A stretch of DNA of 64,000 nucleotides from Edolisoma coerulescens. Taxonomy: Eukaryota > Chordata > Aves > Passeriformes > Campephagidae. The notes beneath the pieces are model-generated. The model made no database searches and was not told the DNA's origin. It worked only from the letters and a program-made list of their open reading frames with translations. The translations under genes and the position numbers were made by a program. The stretch's first letter is position 1, and the number at the start of each line of letters is the position of its first letter. The stretch lies in contig VWZW01004863.1 of the NCBI GenBank assembly GCA_013397115.1, positions 1,456,887 through 1,520,886 of the forward strand, in the 5' to 3' direction. Positions 1 to 11,680 of this stretch are shown here, piece by piece.

Positions 1-3000
1 TTTTTTTATTTGCTGTGAGACTGTATACAGAATTAAGGAATGTTACATAGGTCTGAAGAATATGAAAGGCTCTGCAGAATATTTTAGCTCTGTAGCTTAA
101 GTGATTTGGACTTTGTTATTTACAGGCAGCTAGATAACAAACTCTTGGGCAGAAAATCCATATTGCTTTGATAACAGTAGTCAAGGTATACATCATAGGG
201 CTCTGATATTGCATATTTACAACATGTAAAATATAAAATTATATCTATAAATTCATTTTTATTTCTATATATAATACTCTTTTATACAAATATAAGAGTG
301 AGAAACATGAGCTGAGCACACAGGATGTATAACAGTGTTAAAAAGAATTGAGATCACAGAAGATATAATTAGCCACTTAAAAATTCTAAATTGAAGAGAG
401 AAACTTGATATAGAAGAAACTTGGTAAATATGTACAGACAGATGTGTTAGAATATACTCTTTGGGATCAGCTTCATACTGCATGATCGTCAGTGCTGTAG
501 GTTTACATCTGCTTGGGTGGACAAAGTCATCTCCTCCAAGAGAATGATCCTTCAGCTCCACAGCAAATACCAAATAGTTTTATACCTACAGTGCTCTGCT
601 TTTGCCTACTCGAGAACCTGGGCTGAGGTTGCTTAGGAGTTTTCCAGTGTTCAGCTGTTGCTTGAATTATGCTGAAGAATTGTATGGGATGGAAATATTA
701 AAGGTAGTATGGATTTACCCATTTTGACTATAGGGAAATCATTCCAATGGAATTATTCCCAGAATTGGAAAAACTTTTTGTCACAGGAAGAAAAACCTGG
801 GAAAATTAACAAAGTATGTGGGTGATCAGGAACTGGGACCTAGGACTAAGCTGAGTTCTAGTGAGATCAAGACATGAGAGGAGCTAAGGCATTTGACAGT
901 GTGCCATTACCCCACTGCAATGATTGACACGCACTCCTGCCTGCTCATAAAGTACCTCCTGAATAAAACCTGTTATGACTTAAGGGTTGTAAGACTTAAG
1001 TCACTTCATAAGAGTCAATGAAGCTGGTCATGGAGAAAACAATTTTTTTTCAAAATTATATTTTGTGTTCTGACATGTTGCCAGTTTTCTCATTAATACA
1101 GTAAATAATACTGTAATACGTACAAAATAGAGGTAAAATTATCCTGGAACACCTTCTCAACCAAAAGAGAAAAAATTCCCTCAGGAAAAGACAACTCATT
1201 AATCTAAAGGTTTTTTAACTCTGAAAATATTTCTTATCAATGATTCATTATATATGAAAATGTTCAAGACTGGAAAATAAAACACTAGACAGATTTAAAA
1301 ATCTTTAGATAGAAATTTCCAGATGATTTAGTGATAATATTCTCATTTCTTGTGAGCCATTTGGAATGAGAGTGGTATAGGACCACTCTCATTGCACTTC
1401 ATCATAAGGAACTGTATTGATTTAATCCACTTGGGGATGGAAAATAATTTTAGAAAATAATAAAATCACATATTATCATTTGAATAACAATTACTGACCT
1501 CTTCAATATATGAATTAATCAGTCCATAATTTCAGTGAGTTTCTTAAGTTTTCTTGATGTTTGGAGATACTAACAACAGATGAAGTGCCATTAAGTTATG
1601 CTTCATTAACACTTAATTTGATTCCTATCATCTGAAGCTTTTCTGATCACAAAGAAAAATCTAAGTCGCAGGAACTTTATAAAACACCAACCACTGAAAG
1701 GTTTGTTCGAGGTCTGCAGACCTTGATAACCCTATAACTGTCACCAAAAAAATGCTACTATCAAATTTTCAGGGGCACTGAAAATATCGTTTAATGTGAT
1801 GAGGCAGCGGTGCAGTTGGGAAATTCAAGGGAATAGATGCTGATTATTGATAACGAGAAAGGAAAAAGAAATAACAGGGAAAATTTTTCATGAAGCTGGA
1901 ATAAATTTATAACGCTTATTCTGAGTACAGGACGTGTCTTTGCCTGGAACCCTTGGAACAAAATAGAAGCAGCAGAGATGCACAAAATAAATAAGAATGT
2001 TCATATCTTTTAGGTGAAAAACAATTACCAAGAACTGCTAATTTCTATTTTTGGTATACTGTGATGAATACCCTATTTAAAAGCTCATTGAAGAGACCAG
2101 AAATTAAAGACTCTTAAGTAGAATTAGACTGGGGCTTTACAGATTTATGTATTTTGTTCTCATTGGCAGCTCAGAATTCCTAGTTATTTCAGCACTATCA
2201 CAAAAACATTGTGACCTAAATATCAGGAAAAAAAAATTGGGAAAAAGACCTTTATCGCTCCAAGTACCTGGGAAGCCCAGACGGCACCATCTATGCATAG
2301 TTCATTTTGCTATGACATAGCTATTTTGAAGAGTGAAAGCTCCATTATGAGAATGACATGACATGTAATAATTCAGGACATCATCAGGAGATGGGTTCCA
2401 AGTTTTCCACTGAATGCTTTGATGCTTATTGGATGTATTAGACGAGCGTTTTATACATGAATCCTAATCATAAGCTTTTTCAACCACCAAACCTGCAATT
2501 TCTGGTTATAAATTCTGAATTTCTGTGTAATACAGGACACAGAGCACAGGACCACAACATTCACAAGACACACTGACTCTGAAATAACAGAATTTTCTAA
2601 CCTCACCACAGTGATGACTGGATCTGCTTCCCCAGGGGCCCACTCTATATTCTACCAGTTTAGAACTAAACAAACCTTAAGGAATGACTAATGTAATCAT
2701 CTAATTCCAAAATACCAAATATTTCTTATTTGGTAATGGGACATCCAAAATTAACTCATTAGTTTAGGCAGCACTTCTGAATATTAAGTTTATTTCTGTT
2801 AATCAGAATTTAGGGGTTTTTTCAAACAAGAAGAACGAGTTCAGAATTGCTGTCGTTGATATGCAGATATAAAAATTGTAAAAAAAAACCTGATCAGCTC
2901 AAGTTTACTTTAAGCTCAAATATAACTGTTACTTGCAGCAATTTTTTAATGTTGTGATCAATCAAGACTCCTTTCATTCCAACACCAGAGTTCCTCAAGA

Positions 3001-4733
3001 ATCAAAAAAGCCATTAGAAAACCAGTCTACCTGTGAGCTCTCCTTTTCAAACAGTTTTTCCTGTTTTAAAGATGAAATTTTTTTGTCTTGTGTGGAAGCA
3101 GATACATCTGTAGCATAGGGAACAGTTTATCCTTTGGTTCCTCTGCCACATCAGATTTCTTCTGTGCTCTGGAACAGCAAAAAAAAAAAAAAAAAAAGAC
3201 CAAAAAAAAAGACCTCTTCTAGGCAACCGAAAACTGATATAAATATAAAATTTCTTTACTGTCTTTGGCCTTGAACACTTTATCCACAGTCTCCTGCTAT
3301 TTCTCATTTAATGAAGGTTCACAGCTGCTTTGGGTTCTCCTCAATTTACAGCTTCATCTCTTCTACTTCTTCACCTGCCACAGCTGAGATAGGAGTAAGA
3401 CACCTGTTCTGGCTGGAGAATGGGTGTATATTGTCTGGCTCAATTAATTTGGAGGCCAACATGACATGAAGCCAGATATGTCTACCTATTTCTTTTAGCA
3501 TACTATATTTCCCAGACTCCCTCATATTTCAAGAATGGTGGACAGTTGGTACTGAAACATCAATACACCATGTGACAATGCAGAAGCGTCCCTAGCTCAT
3601 CTTCCCTTTGCAGAGAGAAGGCATGACTGCATTCTTCACATGCTGAAATGTCTATAATGTCACCAAACAAATTTGATTTCATATTTGTCAATGACCTCAC
3701 ATTTGTTTTCTTTCAATATTTTCTTCAGCAATTTACCAGGGACATAATTTAGCATTACAAGATGTTGGTTATTCAGCTTGTTTATATTATCTTTTATTTT
3801 TTTTGCAAATCAATATTTAAATTTTTTTCCATTAAAACCAAACATTTTCATCACCTAAAATAGGAAGTACTATAGGGGATTTAGTTCCTAATTCAGTAAT
3901 TAGACAGCAATTCAGCTATTCCATAAGGGTTTTCTTTTTACCTTTCTATATGTTTTCTGTCTTGAGGTTTGATAATGAGTCTCATTCCCCGCATTCCACA
4001 TAATGGCTGTTACTATTGCCCACCATTGCCAAATTAGACCCTTGTCTCACCTTCCTTTCCCTTCTCTACTGCTAATCTCTTTCCATTCCAAATACAAGAA
4101 TTAATCCTGCAACAAGCCATGAGCAGCTGAATCCCTACAATTAGATGGAAAACACATTACAGATATATGAGTTGTCAGAGAGGCACAAAAGCCAGCATCT
4201 ATGAAGCTCATTGCTAGTTCATGGTTATAAATCTCAACTGCTGTCTGCTGTTTTCCCATTATCGACACGATCCTTCTTTCCCCATATACCCTCTGATAGC
4301 TGTTTCATGCGATGTGATAGATGAGTGTCTTGCAATTCTCCATTTTTTTTTAATGCTGTAGGAAGCATTGAAAAAAAAGTAATATCTACCTTCATATATC
4401 TCATGTATCCATCTCTTACATGCTTGCTGCTGCTGCCTTCATGGATTTTTTTCACCACAGCTGACAACGTGTCACTTCTGTGTTTGGCAAAACAATTAAA
4501 TGTGCCATATGCAGACTTGGTGAAGTAAAGAAAGTGCCTTTCCTTGCAAAGCAGCGGTATCAGTAAAGTATACTGCTCTTATGGTGGTGAAGAGTCATAA
4601 TGAGGAGCACTGCAAAGAGAAAGTTGCTGTATAATTCAGGAGAAAAATAAAGCACTGACAGAATTTAGGATTTTTTGTCCTGGGCGAATAATACCTAGAA
4701 GAAAACTGGTAGATTGCTGTGCTTGTTTTGACT
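1..4733. other. Intergenic AT-rich unique sequence
   Basis: No gene is supported here. Open frames are at most about 100 codons, with compositions expected of AT-rich chance frames (F/I/K/N/L-rich), no domain motif and no exon-like partner. A poly(A) run at 3179-3197 and a second A run just after it are the only clear repeats. I see no CR1 or LTR signature. Confidence 0.6.
3179..3210. repeat. Poly(A) tract
   Basis: A run of about 19 A residues is followed by GACC and a further 9 A residues. No LINE or processed-pseudogene sequence is recognisable upstream, so I call it simple low-complexity DNA rather than a retroposon tail. Confidence 0.8.
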
Positions 4734-5284
4734 TGTGTAGAGTTAATTTTATTCACAGTGGCTGGTATGGGGTTGTGTTTTGAATTTGAGCTGAACACAG
4801 AGTCGATAGCATAGAGATGTTTTTGTTATTGCTGGGCAGCACTCACACAGAGCCAAGGCCTTTTCCTTGCCAATCTGATGAAGGAGGGGGGTGTGCATGG
4901 GAGGGTGGGCAGAGACACAGCCAGGACAGGTGACCCCAACTGACCAAAAGTATATTCCAGACCAAATAGTGTCATGTGCAGCATGTATATTTGGGAGAAG
5001 GAAGAGGGAGACATTTGGAGCGCTGGTGTTTGTCTTCCCAAGTCACTGTTACATCTCATGGGGTCCTGCTCTCCTGGGGATGGCTGAACACCTGCCTGCC
5101 CAGGGGAAGCAGGGACTTAATTCCTTATTTTGCCTTTCTTGTGTTCACAGCTTTTTCTTAAACTTCTTTATCCTCACCCATGAGTTTTCTACATTTTACA
5201 CTTCCAGTTCACTCCACAATCCTGGCGATTGGGCAATGAGCGAGTGGCTGTGTGGGGCTTGGTTGCTGGGGTTAAACCACACCA
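4734..5284 (+). mobile_element. Solo LTR, avian ERVL-type endogenous retrovirus
   Basis: This is a remnant long terminal repeat with no gag, pol or env beside it. It starts TGTGTAGAGTTAATTTT and ends GGTTAAACCACACCA, so it has TG...CA ends. Its internal order matches, from memory, a common avian ERVL LTR: a CACAGAGCCAAGGCCTTTTC segment, a CAGGACAGGTGACCCCAACTGACC segment, an ATTCCAGACC segment, a TATA region, GTTTGTCTTCCCAAGT, GCTGAACACCTGCCTGCCC, then CACCCATGAGTTTTCT near the 3' side. The TATA region at about 4985-4992 reads TGTATATTTG and looks decayed. No primer-binding site follows the right end and no clear target-site duplication flanks it, which suits an old solo LTR. Reading frames inside it are non-coding shadows. 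Confidence 0.75.
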
Positions 5285-6899
5285 ATGGTGTAAAATATAT
5301 AAAAGAGTAGGAGAGAAAAGGATGAAAAAGTGCTTATATTAGTAATACCGGGTTAGCTGGATAATAAAGAATCCAAGGAAATCCAGACAGGAATTTCTCT
5401 TATAGTCAATCAAAGTTTAGTTTAACTGAGAATCTGTATAATTAAAAGAGACAGAAAAAACAGAAAGAGAAAGAGAAAGGGAAGGGGAAAGAAAGAAAGA
5501 AAATAGAAATTAGGGACAGACGGGGCCCTTAGGCTAATGTTTTGGCCTCCTCCCAACGGCAAGCTGTCCAAAGAAATGCAAATCTGTGCTTAGATTTTCT
5601 TCACACAAATTTTAATACTGATTTCAATGAATTATTAGCTTTCAAATTCTGTCTCAAGCATTCCTATAGAGTAGTAAATTTTTGACCGTTACGAAGTGGA
5701 GTCTGAAAAAATGTTATGAAATGCAAGAAATAATTTTTTGTTGATTTTCTTCAATGACATTGTAATAATTACAAATGAACTGGAAAAGCAAGTGTGCAAC
5801 ATGGAGTTTTTGCAGAAGTTTATGTCAGACATATCACCCACCCTAAAAAGGTCTGAAGAGATTTTTAACCTCAAAAGGAAATAAAGATATAAATTGTATG
5901 TCCGGAGTAAATGTTTCCATTTTTGCTTTTGCTACATGGAGTAAATAATTATTTAAACATCTTTCACTGATCCCGAGAAAACTGTTAGTTTGTTGCTGAC
6001 TTGCTGATAGTATTTCTGTTTCTTTTAACAAGGTTTCTTTAGTTGTGACCCGAAAGCAGATGCATATTGTACAAGCTAACTTAAATCCAAATAGTGTTTG
6101 GTGACCATTTCTTGACACAGCAAACAAAATCAAAGATGTTATTGTGAATGTCAATATATATGAACATCTAATATCAGAAAAAAATTTAAGCAGAAGAGCA
6201 GTGCAGCAAAGATTAATAAAATTCCTGCAATAATGAAAATGTATATGGTAATACACTGAAAAAATAGCACATCTTGAGAAATAAAACACTCAAGAAAAAG
6301 ACAGGTGAAAGATTATTCAGGTTTCACACTAATTCTGAAATTAAAAAAATCAAAAAAACCCAAAAAAACCAGAAAGTTGCTTTTGGTCACTGAAAATTAT
6401 TATTGCTGAAATGATATAAAACCCAAAGAAATAGCAAAAAAATGTTCCTGGATTCAGATCCTTTGTTTCTGTAAAATAAGAAAATACCTCTATTACTTCA
6501 AACAACTTGGATATAGACAAGTAAATCACACACTGTATGATCTGTAGAACACTGACATTCAAGATGGTTTTCTATGTACATTTTTGTTGATCAAAAACTG
6601 ACAACTGATGTTAATCCTTGCATGCCATTTGGTCATAACACAAGTTTTAAATTAAAAATATGATGTTACTACTGATCTAAAAAGGAAAAAAAATCACTGA
6701 AGGTTGTATTAGCCTAGGCAATAATTGCAGTTTTCAAAAAAAAAAGCAACTTAGAAACATCTGTCAGCGTTGTTGAAACAGATGAACATGCTTGTTCCAT
6801 CTGATTGTACAAGAATGACCTTTTAACAGAAAGGTTGTGAAGAAACGCTCAGGTGAAATGCTGCTTTCGCTGACACATTAACCTCCTCACTGATACCAG
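5285..6899. other. Intergenic sequence with a possible unclassified repeat
   Basis: No gene is supported. A 148-codon open frame on the minus strand (5843-6289) is rich in F, L, I, C and S, has no recognisable domain and is probably a chance frame. The block 5340-5575 differs in texture from its surroundings: a purine tract followed by a GC-richer stretch with GGACAGACGGGGCCC and GGCCTCCTCCCAACGG. It could be part of another degenerate retroelement, but I cannot name it. Confidence 0.45.
5443..5520. repeat. Purine-rich (GAAA)n-like tract
   Basis: Nearly all residues are A or G, with repeated GAAA/GAGAAAG units. It lies about 160 bp past the right end of the solo LTR. A retroviral polypurine tract would sit directly upstream of a 3' LTR, so this position does not fit that role. 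Simple-sequence expansion is the plainer reading. Confidence 0.75.
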
Positions 6900-7079
6900 T
6901 TTCCAATTATACTGTCAAGATGTCCGATAAGGGGTGGTGGCAGTCAGACTTTGGAGAGCAGAAGATGGATATTGATGGACACGGAACAAGGCAGTATTCA
7001 CATTCCCTTGAAATGAACGGAACTATGTCCTATTATAATACACATGATTATGTAACTTGCAAATTGAATGAGGCTTCAG
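6900..7079 (+). other. Possible isolated coding exon (weak candidate)
   Basis: A frame open from about 6856 to 7145 contains a stretch unlike the chance frames elsewhere. From ATG 6920 it reads MSDKGWWQSDFGEQKMDIDG and continues through an NGTMSYYNTHDYV motif, with balanced polar, aromatic and charged residues and little L/I/F bias. A usable acceptor (pyrimidine-rich stretch then CCAG, ending at 6899) and a good donor (CAG/GTAGGG at 7079/7080) bracket 180 nt, a multiple of three. I do not recognise the peptide and see no second exon. The frame length alone is not significant in a 64 kb window, so this may be chance. Confidence 0.2.
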
Positions 7080-10000
7080 GTAGGGTTCTAAGTATAAACA
7101 TAGCTCATCCCAAAAACTTATCAACTTTTTGTATTTCACTGGTCTGAAAAATGTTAAAACCATAATAATTTGGAAAGCTGTTATCATTACAAGTTCTACA
7201 AACAAGGTCATGAATCGCTTACCTAAACAATGCAGGATTTGTAATATATGTAACTAGAAAATGATGAAAAAGTACATTAAATTAAATTAATGGAAGAACA
7301 CAATACCCAATAACTGGTGGCATCATGTAGTTTATTATGCATGTTTTCAACGAAAAATGAAATGAAATGTTTTTATTTTTGTGGGATAATTTGGCTTTCT
7401 TTGTTGAGTGATCAGAGGGTATATCATCAGTCATTCTGGTATCAACCAAGTTTTTACTAGTTCATTCACTTTTTTCATTTTAAATTTTTTCAATTAGTTT
7501 TTTAATTGAGTTTTGCTTTTGATTCTTCAATGTACTTGATTTATTATTCAAACATGCTATATTGTACACCAGATTGCTGCCACTTGTGCTGTTTAGATCT
7601 GTGGTAAGATCATGCAAAATATCTTTGTGCAGTTTCAGGTTTTTAGGTTTTCAAATCTGAGATGAGTCACTACTTGTGAAAGGAACTTAATTATGCTAAG
7701 GAAAAAAAATATCATTATGAAATTTTGATATAGTGTACAAAACATAGGTTTTATTAAAGAGTGCTTCATAGAGGTATAACAGAACCAAGAAAAACTGAAA
7801 TAGAAGGAATTGCATAAAATCCAGTAGAAGCACCTTTTTTCCTAAATTTGCTTACACTGAAAAATGTGAATAAAGCTACACATTAAAAATGGCTGCCAAG
7901 ATTTTTAATTGTTTTCAGACAGAATAAAGTAGTTTACATTTCAATGATTCTAGTAATTTCATTTTTTAATTATGTTTCAGTTTTGGAAAGTTCTGAATTA
8001 TCTTCAAAAATTCTCTCCTTGTCACAGACATAACAAAAATTGTCCCGTTCTCACAGATATAATAGTCAGATTTCTGTACTTAAATGCTCCTATGGATTTT
8101 AAAACTAGTACAAGAAGCATTGGATAGCAGACACCTCATAATATTCAAGCTGCATTTCATTTATGGGAAAAAGGAAAGAGAGATAAGTCATTCTTACAAG
8201 AAAAAAATTCCTTCAGTTTAGTATTATGACAAAATTTCTCAGAGGTTTAGGTTTGGGCTTTTGGTTTATTGTTTTGTTGGGTTTACTCCTTGCTGGTTTT
8301 TTGTTCCAGACTTCAGAAATCTTTTGGACACTAGTAAGAATACCATCAACCTGGCTACTAGGTACATGCAGAGATGCCAAACAGGCAATTGCTAAAAGAT
8401 TTAGGTCTGGAATGAGCCTAAAGTAGAAGAATCATCCATCTCAGGCAAGCTTAATGTCTCCTGAGTACCCATTGTTTATGATATAATTAATGGCAAGGCT
8501 GTTGGAAACTGACTGCAACAGAAGGAAATGGATGGAAGAGAAAAATTAAGAAAGAGACATTATAATATCTTTAAACAGTGCTTGACCATGAAATTACTGT
8601 GTTTTCTTCATTCCAATGCAGCTAATCCATTAGTTAGACATCTATGGTGAAATTTCAATGTATCAGGAGGAGAACCCCAACCAGGAAAGCATTTTATCAG
8701 CTAGGAAGGGTAGGCTTTCTGGCACTAATCCCTGAGCAAGTCTCATGCCTGAGACCTTTAGTGGCTTTCTGTCCTTTACAGGATACAGGTGGACAGCTTG
8801 TGTTAAAGTATTGACTTGCACTGACCCAGGAGCTGCAGCTAGAAGGCAAAAGATATAATGTAGTATCTTACCTCATGCACCAGTTACTGCCTCCCAGATT
8901 CAACAGTCTGAGCTTTACGTTAATTTTGACACATTAGGAGGAAGAATGTTTTATCTTACAGTTAGGTTTATCATCCAAGCTCGCTGACAAATGCCAGAGA
9001 ATTCCTTTATTCCTACAGTGCCCTGAAGAAATACTTCATTCCTTAAAAAAAACCCTGAAAACAACAAAACAGAAAACCCACAACACTGAGGTTTTTTTTC
9101 CTCTAAAAATGAAGCTGCTATTTTTTCTAATCCAAGACAAGTAAATTTAAGGGGTTTTTTTCAGTTGAATACTTGTCAGTGTATCAGGTTTCTATGATTC
9201 ACTTCAATGAGATAGTTCTTTTAGATTCCAACTAGATTATAGGAAAAAAGGGTTAATTTCCTTACCCTTCTCATAATGCCCCATGGTTGGATAAGATGGT
9301 GTTTCTTTTCCCTCAAGCTTTGTATCAATTTTTTTAAAGTATCTAGGGAAGGCTTTTTTCTGTGTCTGATACTTTTCAATCTATCAAGCTATTACACTAA
9401 GATGATTTAATAATTATAATGCGCCCTAGGCATATCCCCTATTGCTGTTCTCACCTTCACAGTAGATCTAGAAAGAGACAAATCCTAATTACTATTTTCA
9501 AATGCATCATCATTATGTAGAAATCTGTAATTCCATTTTCAGTCACTAAAAAGGGACCTAAAATTTGTTTCTTTTCAAAATAATTTTGGAAAGAGGAGAT
9601 TTGTTCATTAATTGACACTAGTTTAACTATAATGGAAATTTTGATGATAAGGAAATGGATTAATTCAAGTTCATTTACAGATTGGTGTATTTTTCATAAC
9701 AGAGCTTCATATTCTTATATCAAGCAAAAGATAAACAAAAGACCAAACATGGGTGGAAATATATAACAACATGCATGGAGAAAAAAGAATTAATTTTAAC
9801 CCCAGGTATTTTAAAATGGGATTCTGTATCCTGTAATTAAGTATATTTATTCTTATGAGAAATTCTGAAAATTAAATTGGATTTCTTCCACTGACTTCAA
9901 TAAAGTCAGTATTTATTATAAAATATCAAACTTGGGTTTTACAAATGGCTTTCTGATAAGCTCTGAAGTGGTTTTCCTTTTTTTTTATTTTGAAACAAGT

Positions 10001-11092
10001 TGAAAAAATCAAGTGCATCATTAAGAAGCTATTCAACATTAAAAATAGCAAATAATCTCTGAGATCATTGTTTTTACCCTTATTCTAATTTATTACTTAA
10101 ATACGTACACATGCATGAATGCACACACACACTATTCACAATTAGATTTCAATTCAGCTGTGCTGCACAGTAAGACACCATGCATTATTTTCTGTTGCAT
10201 TCAATACAATAGGTTACTGGGTTATGTTTACATTAGAGAATTTGTTGAGTTTGAAAATACGTACAGTGTTCTAGAAAATAAAGGGAGAGAGTGATGGTTA
10301 GAAAGTGAAAATTTAAGGATATGACATCCCCCTCCTGAAGCCATGACAATTACACAAACGACACACATCAATGCTGGTTGTGTGCTGTTGAATGCTTTTA
10401 TTCTATTGTGGCATAAAAGCCTGCGGGGATGTAAGAGGAACCATGGAGGAATCAAACCATGATAATTCCATTAAGCACACTGATTTTAAGAAACAGAATT
10501 CCAAACACACTTCATAATGCAAAAGGAATGCCACCACTGCATCATACTTCAGGGATATGAAATGTGCTGGACAGCCATGTTAAGCAGGATGTTCACCTAG
10601 ATAATTTCTGTATACTTAGGAACATATGTGATCAGTGACTTGCAAATGCCATTCCCTACACCTGTATAAATTTGTAGCACAGTGAGCGAATCTGTATAGG
10701 AAAACAGTTCATGTTGAGGACCTTTTATCCTCACAGTTTATTTGTTTTCTTTCAATTTTTTACCTCAAATTATCCCTACGCTAGTTCTGTGATTGTATAT
10801 AAAAAATAATAAAAAAACCCCAAAACCAAAAAAATGAACAACCAAAAAACCCCAAACCAAATCAAACAAAAAAAGGCAAATAAAAACTAAGACAACCAAA
10901 CAACCAATCAAACCCCACAATTATTGATCAGAGAATACATGGTGTTTTCCCCAATTTGTCTGTTGATTTGATTTCATTTGAAAGGAACCAGATGATGCAT
11001 TTCAAGAAACTGCTTTGTGGTGCAATTTCAGCCACTAGATGTGGCAGTGCAGGCAGCAACAGCGACTCCAAGCACTCAGACCAACCTTAAAG
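7080..11092. other. Intergenic AT-rich unique sequence
   Basis: No gene or recognised transposon is seen. A G/T-rich stretch at about 8240-8310 produces a hydrophobic 66-codon frame (8226-8426) that is best explained by base composition. A somewhat GC-richer patch at 8650-8950 could be an old unrecognisable repeat. An A/C-rich tract occupies 10801-10920. Confidence 0.55.
10801..10920. repeat. A/C-rich low-complexity tract
   Basis: About 120 nt are made almost only of A and C in units such as CCAAAA, ACCAAA and AACAACC, with few G or T. A similar, purer tract lies at 31850-31984. No flanking element explains it. Confidence 0.8.
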
Positions 11093-11680
11093 TGTGGTGG
11101 TCGAGAGCCCAAAACTTGATCCCTCACCTTGAGAGGGTGAGAACCCACAATCCCTCAGTTTTGTTATTTGCATAGTTCGGTGTTATTGGTTTGTGCTTCC
11201 CCCTCCCAGTTTTATGCATGTTGTCATGAATATTCATTTCTCTTTGTTAATATGTATGAATTCTAGAAAGTTCTGTTGGGTTCAGCACCCCATTGGTTCT
11301 TCCTCTGAGTCCCTCCCATGTGCTGTTCCTATTGGTTCAGTTTCTGTAAACCCCACCTTTCATCCCTCTCCTTATGGGCTGTGTCCCTTGTTCCCACCTT
11401 CCCTAACCCCAGTATAAAACCCACTGTACCCCCTTCAGACCCGGCTCTTCGTCCCTGCCCCTTCATAGCTATACGCCCTTCTGTGGATCATCAAACGAGG
11501 AGTCCTCTCTCAGCTTCTTTACTTCCACCTGCGCACCTTTCCAGCTGCTCCTGAGAAAGCCCCCTCAGGTGAGGGGCTCAATTTCTGCCTACCTTTATCG
11601 CGTGCTACCCTGAGGAAATCGCAGCAGCCAACCTCCGGGCTTTTGTTTTTGGGCTTGTGTGCAATAACTAGCATCCCTCA
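11093..11680 (+). mobile_element. Solo LTR of an endogenous retrovirus, possibly ERVK-like
   Basis: This block is much richer in C and G than its flanks and has LTR architecture: TG start (TGTGGTGGTCGAGAGCC), two reversed CCAAT boxes (CATTGGTTC at about 11291 and TATTGGTTC at about 11330), a TATA box at 11413, pyrimidine-rich sequence after it, and a GCATCCCTCA end. TTAAAG lies just left of the TG at 11087-11092 and again at 11683-11688, two bases after the CA. That gives a perfect 6 bp match, or CCTTAAAG against CTTTAAAG as 7 of 8. A 6 bp target duplication is the size usual for ERVK/beta-like insertions, so I lean that way, but the family is not identified. No internal retroviral sequence is attached. 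Confidence 0.65.
11413..11419 (+). promoter_or_regulatory. TATA box of the solo LTR
   Basis: TATAAAA lies about 320 bp into the LTR, with two reversed CCAAT boxes 80-125 bp upstream. This is the normal spacing of a U3 promoter and sets the element's transcription on the plus strand. Confidence 0.6.

Noticed and set aside
4891..5310. 139-codon plus-strand open frame
   Set aside because: It falls within the solo LTR at 4734-5284 and matches no retroviral protein. LTR sequence is non-coding.
5843..6289. 148-codon minus-strand open frame
   Set aside because: Its composition follows AT-rich base content, with F, L, I, C and S in excess. There is no domain, signal or splice context.
8226..8426. 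66-codon frame resembling a signal peptide or membrane protein
   Set aside because: The hydrophobic part (FWFIVLLGLLLAGFLF) is the translation of a G/T-rich low-complexity stretch.
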